From NCBI GenBank assembly GCA_016190245.1, contig JACPQY010000040.1:30574-94573 (forward strand): DNA of 64,000 nt, in the 5' to 3' direction. Position numbers and translations under genes: made by a program. Under the pieces are notes generated by a model. That model saw nothing but the letters and a program-made list of their open reading frames with translations, was not told the origin of the DNA and made no database searches. Shown here piece after piece: positions 44,479-53,116 of this stretch (position 1 is the first letter of the stretch; every line of letters begins with the position of its first letter). Origin of the DNA: Nitrospirota bacterium (GTDB lineage: Bacteria; JACPQY01).

Positions 44479-44900
44479 TGTCCGAGAAGGTACCTCAGCC
44501 AGGCGCGAAGCGCGAGCCGTCGCTCCCGAGGACGGAGGGGCCGCCGAAAATCACCGCACGTGCCGCCGGTCGGGCGTGGGATTTCCCGGACCAAGCCGAT
44601 GACACGGTCGGGCGTGACCACGCGTGCCGGTCCCCCGCGTTCGGGGGCTTGGACGAGATACAGCGTCCCCCGCCAGCGGTATCGGCCGATGACGCGATGC
44701 ACGATCAGGTGGGGACCGGCGGCGTCGCGGAAGCACAGGACGTCGCCGGGCTCGATCGTGGCGGGCCGGGTGTCCACCAGGAGCCGTGTGCCGTAGGGGA
44801 TGACCGGTTCCATGGACCGGCCGCCGCACTTGGCGGTGATGAAGCGGGCCCCGGGTCCCGCGCCGGATTTTGGCGGCCGGCGTGGTGTGGCTCGATGCAC
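44400..44900 (-). CDS. S26-type signal peptidase-like protein (SipW-like Ser/His)
   Basis: A 166-residue protein with the Ser motif GRSMEPVIPYGTRLLVDT and a GDVLCFRD segment, then LIVHRVIGRYRW in which His takes the place of the Lys used by ordinary bacterial signal peptidase I. This Ser/His arrangement is that of the SipW/eukaryotic-type branch, but a clear N-terminal membrane segment is missing, so it may be soluble. The C-terminal 40 residues are Pro/Ser/Arg-rich where the gene overlaps the thioesterase start by 79 bases. It follows the HPt gene by 17 bases. Confidence 0.7.
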   Translation of the reverse strand: MHRATPRRPPKSGAGPGARFITAKCGGRSMEPVIPYGTRLLVDTRPATIEPGDVLCFRDAAGPHLIVHRVIGRYRWRGTLYLVQAPERGGPARVVTPDRVIGLVREIPRPTGGTCGDFRRPLRPRERRLALRAWLRYLLGQWLRRRLPRRPPHSSSPAAHPSSPRS

Positions 44901-44917
44901 GGCGGGGGGGGCGGCCC

Positions 44918-45241
44918 TCAGCCGAACACAACTTCGATGTGGTCTAGATAGGAGTCCAGCTCGGAAACGAGGCGCTCGATCGCGCTCGTGTCCCTGGCCT
45001 TGGCGGCGGTTTCGATGCCGGCGCCGAGCGTCGTGATGGAATCGAAGCCATACCCGCCGCCGGAGCCCTTCATGGAATGGCCGAGCCTCTGGAGGGTCGC
45101 CCAGTCCTCGCGCTCCACGGCGAGGCGGATCGCCTCAACATCCTTGTGACGGTTCTGGAGAAAGCCCGGGACGAGATCCTCCAAGTCCGGGTCTACGGTC
45201 ACTCGGATTGTCCCGTCTCCGGAAACCGGTGATTCGCTCAT
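44918..45241 (-). CDS. Histidine phosphotransfer (HPt) domain protein
   Basis: A 107-residue single HPt domain. The phosphorylatable His is in LQRLGHSMKGSGGGYGF, the canonical HPt helix motif. The ATG at 45241 overlaps the stop of the hybrid kinase (ATGA), so both are made from one message; the longer upstream frame is not used. It would shuttle phosphate between the receiver domains of the hybrid kinase and other receivers nearby. Confidence 0.88.
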   Translation of the reverse strand: MSESPVSGDGTIRVTVDPDLEDLVPGFLQNRHKDVEAIRLAVEREDWATLQRLGHSMKGSGGGYGFDSITTLGAGIETAAKARDTSAIERLVSELDSYLDHIEVVFG

Positions 45242-47706
45242 GCGTCGATCTCCCCCGTTGCGACCCTCTGGAGGGCCTCGATCAGGGTCTTTTTCCGGAT
45301 CGGCTTCGTCAGGTGGGCGTTGCAGCCGGCGTCGATGCTTTTCTGCGCGTCTTCGCTCAGCGCGTGTGCCGTGAGGGCGAGCACGGGAGTGGGGCGGGAT
45401 TGGTGCTCGCGTTCCCACGTGCGGATGGCGCGAACGGCCGCGTAGCCGTCCATGACGGGCATCTGCATGTCCATGAGGACGAGGTCAAAGCCTCCCTCAT
45501 GGAAGAGGCGCACGGCCACCTCGCCGTTCTCGGCGGGGACGACGGTGTGGGGCGTCTTCTTGAGGTAGGATTGGATCAGCAGGCGGTTGTCCTCAGAATC
45601 CTCGGCGAGGAGAATTCGGAGAGATCGCGCAGAGGCTTGATCCGCTGCGGGCGCGGCCGGCTGGCCGTCGGTTTGTAGCTTCTTCAGCCCGAGCGCCATC
45701 CGGACGGATGAGAGGAGTTCCTGCCGCTTGACCGGTTTGATGATGTAGCGGGCAATGCCGAGCTCCGTGGCGCGGTCCAGGTCCCCTTGTCGCGCATCCG
45801 ACGTGAGCATGACCACCGCGGGGAGGGCCTGGCCGAGGGGCTCGCGCATCCGCTGGGCGACCTCGAAGCCGTCAATCCCCGGCATGCGGCGGTCCAGCAG
45901 GACGAGCGCGTAGGGCTCGCCCGATTCCTTCGCCACGCCCAACTCCTCGAGGGCCTCCTCTCCGCTTGCGACCTCGGTCGTCAGCGCGCCCCATTCACCG
46001 AGCAGCTCCCTCAGGATCATCCGGTTTGTGCTGCTGTCGTCCACCACGAGCGTCTTGATCCCCGCCAGGTCCGCCTCGACGGGTTCGGTCTCGGGGCGTT
46101 TCTCCTCGGAGTGGGGCAGGAGGGCGGTGAAGTGGAAGGTGCTGCCCTTGCCGGGCTCGCTGTCGAGCCAGATTCGCCCGCCCATGAGCTCGACGAGGCG
46201 CCTGGAGATCGTCAGGCCGAGTCCGGTGCCCCCGTATCGCCGGGTGGTGGTGGAATCCGCCTGCACGAACGCCTCGAAGATTTTCTCCTGCTTGTCGGTG
46301 GGGATCCCGATGCCGCTGTCCTTGACGGAGAAAAGGAGTTGGCCGGTTTCCTCCTCCCCCGGGGCGTTCTCCACGCTGACGACAATCTCCCCCGTGTCCG
46401 TGAACTTGATCGCGTTGCCGATGAGGTTCACGAGCACCTGGCGAAGGCGGTCGGGGTCTCCCACGCGGTCCGCCGCAACGAAGGGCATGAGGTGGCAGGC
46501 GAGCTCGACGCCCTTCTGGTTGGCCCGTGGCACGAAGAACTCCACCGTCTTTTCCACGAGATCGCAGACGTCGAACGGGATGTGCTGGAGGTCGAGGTGG
46601 CCGGCCTCCACCTTGGACAGGTCGAGGACGTCGTTGATGAGTTTCAGGAGTGTATCGCCGGCGTTCTTGAAGATCCGCACGTATTCCTGCTGTTCGGGGG
46701 TGAGGGGCGTTTCCGAGAGGAGATCGGCCATTCCGATGATGGCGTTCATCGGGGTGCGGATCTCGTGGCTCATGTGGGCGAGGAATTCGCTCTTGGCCCG
46801 GTTCGCCTTTTCCGCGGTCTCCTTCGCTTTCTGCAGGGCTTCCTCGGCGCGTTTCTGGTCCGTCACGTCGTGCGAAACGATGACGATCCCCTCCGGTTCC
46901 CCGCGCGCGTTCCGGATGGGCTGGCCGGAAGACTGGAGGATTCTCCACGAGCCGTCCCGGTGGCGGATCCGGTACTCCAGTTTCTTGCCCTCCCCGCTGT
47001 GGGCGGTTTCGTCCGCCGCGCGGATCACTCGCTCGCGGTCGTCGGGATGGATCTGTTCGTAGGCCCACGTCCCGGCGAGTTTGTTGGGGGAGTAGCCCAG
47101 AATGCGATCGTAGGAGGGGTTGTTGTAGACGCGATGGCCCGTGAGGTCCACCACGGCGATCAGATCCGCCGCGCTCTCGGAGATGATGCGGAAGAGTTCG
47201 TTCTGCTTGTGCAGCGCGGCCTCGGACCGGCGGCGTTCGGTGATGTCGGCTCCGAAAAGGAAGACCCCCTCGACGCCCCGGTTTGCCCGGGCCAGCGGCA
47301 CGAGCGTCAGGCCGACGTAGCGCTCGTCACCGTCGGGGCGGCGGACTTGGTATTCCTCGAGGCGGCGAGGCGGATCGTTCGGCCGGGCGCTGCGGGCTTC
47401 CTCGAGGATCGTTGCCCAGTCGCAGAACGCCCCGCACTCCTTCAAGTGCCGCCCGATGGCGTGGCTGGCCGGCACCCCCAGGCTGGCCTCCGCGGCGAGG
47501 TTCCAATGCGTGATCCGTCCCTCGGGGTCCACTCCGATCAGGATGGAGGGCAGCGCCTCGAGAAGGAGCCGGGTGGGGGCCGGAAGGGCGGCCGGCCCGC
47601 GCGGCGTCGCGGCCCGGGGTGGCCCCGCAGCCGGTATCGAGTGATGCTCGGGACTGCGCACAGTGCGAGACGGGCTACGCCGCGCCGTCTTCCGCAAAGC
47701 AGACAC
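45238..47706 (-). CDS. Hybrid sensor histidine kinase with two PAS and two receiver domains
   Basis: An 822-residue soluble kinase of the BarA-like hybrid class. Order: PAS (LLEALPSILIGVDPEGRITHW), PAS (IISESAADLIAVVDLTGHRVY) with PAC, HisKA with LAHMSHEIRTPMNAIIGM, HATPase (NLIGNAIKFTDTG, DSGIGIP, GTGLGLTISRRLVE), then two receivers with Asp in LVLLDRRMPGIDG and LVLMDMQMPVMDG. No transmembrane segment is seen, so the signal is intracellular. The GTG at 47706 overlaps the upstream diguanylate cyclase gene by 32 bases; GTG 47661 is an alternative. It is translationally coupled to the HPt gene. Confidence 0.92.
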   Translation of the reverse strand: MSALRKTARRSPSRTVRSPEHHSIPAAGPPRAATPRGPAALPAPTRLLLEALPSILIGVDPEGRITHWNLAAEASLGVPASHAIGRHLKECGAFCDWATILEEARSARPNDPPRRLEEYQVRRPDGDERYVGLTLVPLARANRGVEGVFLFGADITERRRSEAALHKQNELFRIISESAADLIAVVDLTGHRVYNNPSYDRILGYSPNKLAGTWAYEQIHPDDRERVIRAADETAHSGEGKKLEYRIRHRDGSWRILQSSGQPIRNARGEPEGIVIVSHDVTDQKRAEEALQKAKETAEKANRAKSEFLAHMSHEIRTPMNAIIGMADLLSETPLTPEQQEYVRIFKNAGDTLLKLINDVLDLSKVEAGHLDLQHIPFDVCDLVEKTVEFFVPRANQKGVELACHLMPFVAADRVGDPDRLRQVLVNLIGNAIKFTDTGEIVVSVENAPGEEETGQLLFSVKDSGIGIPTDKQEKIFEAFVQADSTTTRRYGGTGLGLTISRRLVELMGGRIWLDSEPGKGSTFHFTALLPHSEEKRPETEPVEADLAGIKTLVVDDSSTNRMILRELLGEWGALTTEVASGEEALEELGVAKESGEPYALVLLDRRMPGIDGFEVAQRMREPLGQALPAVVMLTSDARQGDLDRATELGIARYIIKPVKRQELLSSVRMALGLKKLQTDGQPAAPAADQASARSLRILLAEDSEDNRLLIQSYLKKTPHTVVPAENGEVAVRLFHEGGFDLVLMDMQMPVMDGYAAVRAIRTWEREHQSRPTPVLALTAHALSEDAQKSIDAGCNAHLTKPIRKKTLIEALQRVATGEIDA

Positions 47707-48664
47707 GGTTGCGTCCTGCCTGTTTGGCTTTGTAGAGCGCGCGGTCCGCCGCGGCCACCAGCATGGGCGGGCTCGAGCCCGGTTTGGGGATCATCTGGGC
47801 AGCGCCCAGGCTGATCGAGACCACCTTGCCCGGCGCGGAGAGATGCTCGATGCCCAGCCCTTCCACCGTCTTGCGCAGGGCCTCGGCTACGGCCAACAGC
47901 CCGGGGCGATCGGTGTCCGAAACGAGGATGGCGAACTCCTCGCCGCCGTAGCGCGCCACCCAGTCTCCGGCACGCCGCATGCATCCGGCCAGGGACTTGG
48001 CCACGCGCCTGAGGCACTCGTCACCGGCCTGATGCCCGTAGGCATCGTTGTAGGGTTTGAAGAAGTCGATGTCCGCCATCATGAAAGACAGCGGTTTTCC
48101 ATCCCGTGCGGCGCGGCGCCATTCGCGGTCCAGGATCTCGTCGAAGTGGCGGCGGTTGGAGATGCCGGTGAGTCCGTCCATGGTGGACAGGCCCTGCAGG
48201 GTGTGGATGACCTGCTCGAGCCTCACCGTCATGGAAACCAACTCCTGCTCTCGCGTCTTGCGCTGGTCCATCTCGTGCTTCAGGCGAAGCGACGAGCGGA
48301 CGCGCGCCAGCAGCTCCGTCCGGTTGTAGGGCTTCGTGATGTAGTCCACGGCGCCCGCGTTGAAGGCGGCCTGGAGCGTGTCCGACTGGTCCATCGCCGT
48401 CACCATGATCACGGGGAGGTCGCGGAAGCTCTCCGTGGCGCGGATGATGTTCAGGGCCTCGATGCCGTTCATGTCGGGCATCATGATGTCCATGAGGACG
48501 AGGTCCGGCAGGACCAGACCATCCACGGGACCCGTCAGGCCCAGCACCTTGAAGGCCTCGCGCGCCGAGGCGGCGCCGATGACGTCCTTGTATCCGGCGT
48601 TCCCGAGAATAGCCTCGAGCAGCCTCCGATCATCCACCGAGTCGTCAACAATAAGTATGCGCAT
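47675..48664 (-). CDS. PleD-like response regulator with GGDEF diguanylate cyclase domain
   Basis: A 329-residue protein with a receiver domain (phospho-Asp in LVLMDIMMPDMNG) and a GGDEF domain with the active motif YGGEEF. An RAGD motif five residues before it is a complete product-inhibition (I) site. It would make c-di-GMP when phosphorylated. ATG 48664 is chosen with GGTGAT upstream; GTG 48673 is the longer option. It lies between the glycosyltransferase and the hybrid kinase, which could be its phosphate source through the HPt protein. Confidence 0.92.
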   Translation of the reverse strand: MRILIVDDSVDDRRLLEAILGNAGYKDVIGAASAREAFKVLGLTGPVDGLVLPDLVLMDIMMPDMNGIEALNIIRATESFRDLPVIMVTAMDQSDTLQAAFNAGAVDYITKPYNRTELLARVRSSLRLKHEMDQRKTREQELVSMTVRLEQVIHTLQGLSTMDGLTGISNRRHFDEILDREWRRAARDGKPLSFMMADIDFFKPYNDAYGHQAGDECLRRVAKSLAGCMRRAGDWVARYGGEEFAILVSDTDRPGLLAVAEALRKTVEGLGIEHLSAPGKVVSISLGAAQMIPKPGSSPPMLVAAADRALYKAKQAGRNRVCFAEDGAA

Positions 48665-48731
48665 ACCGATCACCCTTGCCCTTGTGTCCGCGGTTCGCCG
48701 AATTCAAGTATCCCGGCTGGACGCCCGAATG

Positions 48732-50126
48732 TCAAAGACCTTTCCGTTTCATTTCACCCCAGCGCGCCTGCGCGCCGGTGGCCCATCGGTAGAGACCCAC
48801 GAGCCGCCACCAGGAGTTGATCTGGCGGTATCCGAAGTTCTCGAGGAGGCTGGCCAGGAAGAGGAGGCCGACGTGCGACAGCTTCGGGTAGATCCGGAAT
48901 GACAGTTCCTCGAGGAGTAGCGCGCTGACGGACAGCAGCACCCCGAGACCGATCTCCACGGCAAGGAAGGCGAGGAGGGCGGGAGGTGAGAGAAGCCCGG
49001 TCAGGACCGCCGTGAGGGTGAAGGCGTAGCCCGCAACGAGGACGATGGGGCTGAACCACTCGAACACGAGGATGAAGGGGAAGGCAAGCCACCCGACGGC
49101 ACCTCCCTTCCGATGAAAGAGGAGCGCCCGGTTCATCATGAGACTGTCGGAGAGACCCCGCTGCCACCGGATGCGTTGGTTGCGCAGCGTCCGCAGGTCC
49201 TCGGGGGCCTGGGTCCAGCACACGGGATCGGGGACGAAGACGATGCGGTACTTCCTGCCCTGCTGACGCAGCACGCGGTGGAGGCGAACGATCAACTCCA
49301 TGTCCTCGCCGATCGTCTTGGGCCGGTAGCCGCCGACGGAGATGAGCGTTTCTTTGTGGAAGAGGCCGAAGGCGCCGGAGATGATCAGCAGGGCGTTGAG
49401 GGGCGACCAGCCCATCCGTCCGAAAAGGAACGCACGCAGGTACTCGATCACTTGGAACAAGGCGAGAAGGTTGCGCGGCAGCCCGGCCCGAACGAGGAAG
49501 CCTCCGCTCACTTCGCAGCCGTTCGCGATGCGTATCGTGCCGCCGGTGGCCACGGTTCGCGGATCTTCCAGAAACGGCTGGACGACGCGCCGCAAACTGT
49601 CGCGCTGGAGGATGGAATCGGCGTCCACGCAGCACAGGAGCGGATACCGCGCGACGTTGGCCCCCGCGTTGAGGGCGTCGGCCTTGCCGCCATTGGCCTT
49701 GTCCAGCACCCGCAGGTTCGGGTGATCCGTGGACTGGTAGACGGCGCGGATCGCTTGCGTCTTGAGACGCACCCGGTAGGCCTCCGGGAAGGGGCGCAGG
49801 GAGAATTCTCGGATGAGGACATCGAGAGTTCGGTCCTTCGAGTCGTCGTTGACGACGATGACCTCGAACTCGGGGTAGCTGAGTTGAAGGAGGGAGCGGA
49901 CGGAGGCCGCGATGGTGGCCTCCTCGTTGAAGGCGGGGACGAGAAGGGAGATCGGCGGTTCGAGCCCCGTTCCCGCCTGAGGAAGGGCGGTGAGGCTGTG
50001 CTCGCTCATGTACCGCGTGAGAGTGATCATCGAGATGAGGTTGAGCATGACGTAGCCGCCGTTCAAGAGGACGAAGTACGCGAGGAAGAGGACCTGGACG
50101 ACGCCCATCACATCGGCGAGTGTCAT
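48732..50126 (-). CDS. Membrane glycosyltransferase family 2 (PgaC/IcaA/cellulose-synthase-like)
   Basis: A processive polysaccharide synthase-like GT2, 464 residues. One N-terminal membrane helix (VVQVLFLAYFVLLNGGYVML), a cytoplasmic GT-A domain with VVNDDSKD, CVDADSIL (DxD) and QRIRWQRGL (QxxRW), then about three C-terminal membrane helices. It resembles the poly-N-acetylglucosamine/hyaluronan/NfrB type. Its start overlaps the HEAT-protein stop by four bases. No PilZ domain is fused, so any c-di-GMP control would need another partner. Confidence 0.88.
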   Translation of the reverse strand: MTLADVMGVVQVLFLAYFVLLNGGYVMLNLISMITLTRYMSEHSLTALPQAGTGLEPPISLLVPAFNEEATIAASVRSLLQLSYPEFEVIVVNDDSKDRTLDVLIREFSLRPFPEAYRVRLKTQAIRAVYQSTDHPNLRVLDKANGGKADALNAGANVARYPLLCCVDADSILQRDSLRRVVQPFLEDPRTVATGGTIRIANGCEVSGGFLVRAGLPRNLLALFQVIEYLRAFLFGRMGWSPLNALLIISGAFGLFHKETLISVGGYRPKTIGEDMELIVRLHRVLRQQGRKYRIVFVPDPVCWTQAPEDLRTLRNQRIRWQRGLSDSLMMNRALLFHRKGGAVGWLAFPFILVFEWFSPIVLVAGYAFTLTAVLTGLLSPPALLAFLAVEIGLGVLLSVSALLLEELSFRIYPKLSHVGLLFLASLLENFGYRQINSWWRLVGLYRWATGAQARWGEMKRKGL

Positions 50127-51187
50127 GCCATCTCCTTCTCGGCGAGGGCCTGGGCGAGGATGTCGCGGGCGTAGCGGTCCTTCTGGTCTTCGGTGAGTTT
50201 CTTGAGGCCGGTCCCGTCAAGAAAGGGGAGCCCCACCAGCGCCTGGGCCGCCCGGTAGCGCACCCACCATTCCTTGTCCACGAGCAGCCGCGTGAGGGGA
50301 GCCACGTCGTCCTCGGTCCCCATCTTCCCGAGTGCGGCGGCGGCCTGGGCGCGAATGTGCCACCTCGGATGGTCGAGATAACGCCGCACGCGGGACAGGT
50401 CGTGGGGGTCCGCGAAACGGGCGAGAACGCGCAGGCAGGGCGCGATGATGCGGTCTTCCGGCGGATTTTCGAGGAGGCGGCGGACGGGCGGGAGGCCATG
50501 GTGCGGATCGGCGAGTTCGAGGAAGCGGATGAGTCGAGGAAGATGCTCGATCGCCGTCTGATCGACGACGGTGGCGAGTGGGCCGGAGGCAACGGCAGGT
50601 CCCGCTTCCGAAAGCATCGCGGCCACCGTGGCCGGCGGCCAGTCTTCCCGCGCGGCGAAGAGCGGGACCAACGCGGGCATCGCGCGCTGCGCGTCAATGC
50701 GGATGAGGGCCCTCGCGGCCGTGATCGATAGCATTGGGCTCTCGTGCAGGGCGAGACGTTCGAGATCGCTCCAGGATTCCGCGTGGCGCAGGTTGCCGAG
50801 CGTGGCGATGGCGAGCAGTTGCCGTCTTCGACTGCGCGCGCGCAAGTGCCGGCGCGCGATCTCGTCCAGCCCCACCCTTCCCGCGGCATAGGCCAGGCGC
50901 TCGTGCGCGTCGCCCCGAAGGGATTCGTAGTAGTAGTTCCAGAGCCCGAGCAGCGTTGTGCCATCGAATTTCGAGACCGGCGGGAGGAGAACCAGGGGTT
51001 CTTCGAGGCTCTCCGCGAGCAGGGGCCGCCACGTGGCCAGGAAGAGTTGTCGGCGTCGCTCGCGCAGATTCAGAACGAGGCGGGATGTCGAGATGACGCC
51101 CAGCATAGCGAGGACGAGCCCCCCGACCGCGAACGCGCTCCAGGAGGCGATCCGGACGAGGAGGTCAGGGTTCGAGAGGAGATGCAT
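50123..51187 (-). CDS. Membrane-anchored HEAT-repeat protein
   Basis: A 354-residue protein with one N-terminal transmembrane segment (ASWSAFAVGGLVLAMLGVI) followed by HEAT-type helical repeats, for example RWHIRAQAAAALGKMGTEDD and EWWVRYRAAQALVGLPF. It is fully coupled to the glycosyltransferase (ATGA overlap), and this HEAT-plus-GT2 pairing recurs in gene clusters for surface polysaccharides; a scaffolding role for the synthase is inferred. No enzyme motif is present. Confidence 0.85.
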   Translation of the reverse strand: MHLLSNPDLLVRIASWSAFAVGGLVLAMLGVISTSRLVLNLRERRRQLFLATWRPLLAESLEEPLVLLPPVSKFDGTTLLGLWNYYYESLRGDAHERLAYAAGRVGLDEIARRHLRARSRRRQLLAIATLGNLRHAESWSDLERLALHESPMLSITAARALIRIDAQRAMPALVPLFAAREDWPPATVAAMLSEAGPAVASGPLATVVDQTAIEHLPRLIRFLELADPHHGLPPVRRLLENPPEDRIIAPCLRVLARFADPHDLSRVRRYLDHPRWHIRAQAAAALGKMGTEDDVAPLTRLLVDKEWWVRYRAAQALVGLPFLDGTGLKKLTEDQKDRYARDILAQALAEKEMA

Positions 51188-51272
51188 GCAGGAGGCGAGG
51201 GGGCGGCGGTTCGGAGGGGCTACCGAAGAGCGGGCGTGGAGTGGGGCTCACGGCGCGCCGTTCCCCACCGGG

Positions 51273-51668
51273 TCACGACGGCCGCTGGAGCAGCCGCCGG
51301 ACGCGGGCGAGCAACTCCCGCGGCTGGAAGGGCTTGACCACGTAGTCGTTGGCCCCGGACTCGAGGGCCCGCACGATGTGGCTCTCGTTGGAATCCGCGG
51401 TGAGCATGATGATCGGGACGGACGCCCAATCCGGTTTTTTCCGGATGTGGGTAACGAGCTGGAAGCCGCTCAGGTACGGCAGCATCACGTCCAGAATGAC
51501 GAGGGCGGGGGGGGGGAGGGTATCCACGAGCGTCTGCGCGGCCCGACCGTCGTAGGCCACGTGGATGTCGTATCCCTCCCGGTGCAGAATGTGGCGGAGG
51601 AGGCCCGCCATATCCTCGTCATCCTCGGTGACGAGGATCGTGGGGCGGATCGCGGCGGAGGCGGGCAT
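51273..51668 (-). CDS. Single-domain response regulator
   Basis: A 131-residue stand-alone receiver. Acid pocket TEDDEDM, phospho-Asp in ALVILDVMLPYLSG, Thr in IIMLTADSNE and Lys in YVVKPFQPRE are all in place. ATG 51668 (MPASAAIRPTILVTEDD) is preferred over the longer upstream frame. It is 85 bases upstream of the HEAT gene and likely heads the signalling/polysaccharide block. Confidence 0.88.
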   Translation of the reverse strand: MPASAAIRPTILVTEDDEDMAGLLRHILHREGYDIHVAYDGRAAQTLVDTLPPPALVILDVMLPYLSGFQLVTHIRKKPDWASVPIIMLTADSNESHIVRALESGANDYVVKPFQPRELLARVRRLLQRPS

Positions 51669-51826
51669 GGGCCGATAGGATACACCACGAGGCGCGCCGG
51701 AGCACACCCCCCGGCACGGCTCACCGAATTCACCACCGAGTCCGCTCGCTTGACGCTCGTCTCGCGAGCGGCGATAATACATCGACTCGGTCGGCGGTTT
51801 GGTGGGGGTGTTCGGGGGTACTGAAC

Positions 51827-53116
51827 ATGAAGACAGCGCTAGGTAGGCCCCTCGCCGTGGCGATCTTGATCTGGCTCGGCGGTTGCGGGGAGGAAGACAA
51901 GAAGGAAAGCGTCTCGGTCAACAACGACGAGACGGAACTGGCCGAGAGGCTGAGCCGGACGGACGTTGACGTCCCGATCGAGGAGGCGGCCCTGCCGGCC
52001 GCCCCCGGCAGGCGGGCCGAGAAGGATGACGAGGGCGTGGAGGCTGAGAAGGCCGAGAAGAAGCCGGAGGGCATCAAGCTGACGTTGGTGGCCGAGGTCG
52101 CCTCCCCATTCGTGGGCGGCCAGACGCTCCAGGCCACAAGCGTGAGGCTCACCGGGAACTACGCGCTGGTCAGCTACAACGTGCAGGGGGAGAAGTTTTC
52201 AGGCGCGGTTGATGTGATCGACATCCAGGATCCTGCGAAGCCGACGCTCGTTTCCCAGGCCCTCTTCTCGGACACCGACGTCAGTTCCGTGACCACGAAG
52301 GGAGAGCAGGTCTTCGCCGCGGGCGCCACGTCCGACCCCGGTTCTTCGACGCAGGCGGTCCTGCAGGCGCTCTCGATCAAGAAAGGCAAGCTCGGGCTGG
52401 AGGGCCTGACGCGCCTTTCCCTTTCCAGCTTCGCGGGCACGGCCGTTGCCGCCAGTGGCGATCGCGTGTACGCCACGTCCGGGGACAAAGGCGCGCTGTT
52501 TTCCTTTGACCGGAGCATGCTGGAACTGGTCAAGCAGCTCGATCTCTCCGATGCGCGGTGGGTGGCGGTGGCCGGGGATGAAGTGGCCGTTCTCCAAGGG
52601 ACCGTGGGGCAGCTTTCGATGGTGGACAAGAAATCGCTTTCGCTATCGAGGGAGCTGGACTTCAAGGGGGCTGACGTCTCTCAATCGAAGAATACCGTTG
52701 CCATCAAGGGTGGCAAGGCGTTCGTGGCGGCGGGGCCGTCGGGCGTGCAGGTGCTTGAACTGAAAACCGGCAAGCTCCTCGCGACGATCCCGGTTCCGGC
52801 GGTCAAGGACCTGGACCCGTCCGTCGTGGTGACGAACGCGGCGTCGGTTTATGGCAATCTTGTCTTCATCTCCAACGGCGAGGCGGGCGTCTACCTGGCC
52901 CAATCGCCCAAGTCCATCTCAAAGATGAAGTCCGAGGAAGCGCCGGAATTTCCGGCCCAGGGGAAGCTTCGCTTCAGCGCCCTCCAGTCGGTGAACCACG
53001 TCGAGTACAAGAAGAAGACCTTGATCGTGGCAGCGGGTTTGGGCGGAGTGAAAATCGTCAAGGTGGACAACACCTCGATCGAGGAGGAGGACGAGGAAGA
53101 GGAGGAGGACGACTAG
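51827..53116 (+). CDS. LVIVD-type beta-propeller lipoprotein with acidic tail
   Basis: A 429-residue exported lipoprotein: signal ending IWLGGC, a low-complexity linker rich in Glu/Asp/Lys, then repeated strands typical of LVIVD-type propellers ([45 protein letters not shown]). It ends in a run of Glu and Asp after [10 protein letters not shown]. Similar proteins are surface or periplasmic with unknown partners. Its stop overlaps the convergent sigma-54 activator gene by four bases. Confidence 0.75.
   Translation: MKTALGRPLAVAILIWLGGCGEEDKKESVSVNNDETELAERLSRTDVDVPIEEAALPAAPGRRAEKDDEGVEAEKAEKKPEGIKLTLVAEVASPFVGGQTLQATSVRLTGNYALVSYNVQGEKFSGAVDVIDIQDPAKPTLVSQALFSDTDVSSVTTKGEQVFAAGATSDPGSSTQAVLQALSIKKGKLGLEGLTRLSLSSFAGTAVAASGDRVYATSGDKGALFSFDRSMLELVKQLDLSDARWVAVAGDEVAVLQGTVGQLSMVDKKSLSLSRELDFKGADVSQSKNTVAIKGGKAFVAAGPSGVQVLELKTGKLLATIPVPAVKDLDPSVVVTNAASVYGNLVFISNGEAGVYLAQSPKSISKMKSEEAPEFPAQGKLRFSALQSVNHVEYKKKTLIVAAGLGGVKIVKVDNTSIEEEDEEEEEDD

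Noticed and set aside
45787..47814. 675-codon plus-strand frame opposite the hybrid kinase
   Set aside because: Antisense shadow; the minus strand has complete kinase and receiver motifs.
48754..50964. 736-codon minus-strand frame shifted relative to the glycosyltransferase and HEAT genes
   Set aside because: Arg/Pro/Ser-rich with no domain; it spans two genes that have good motifs in their own frames.
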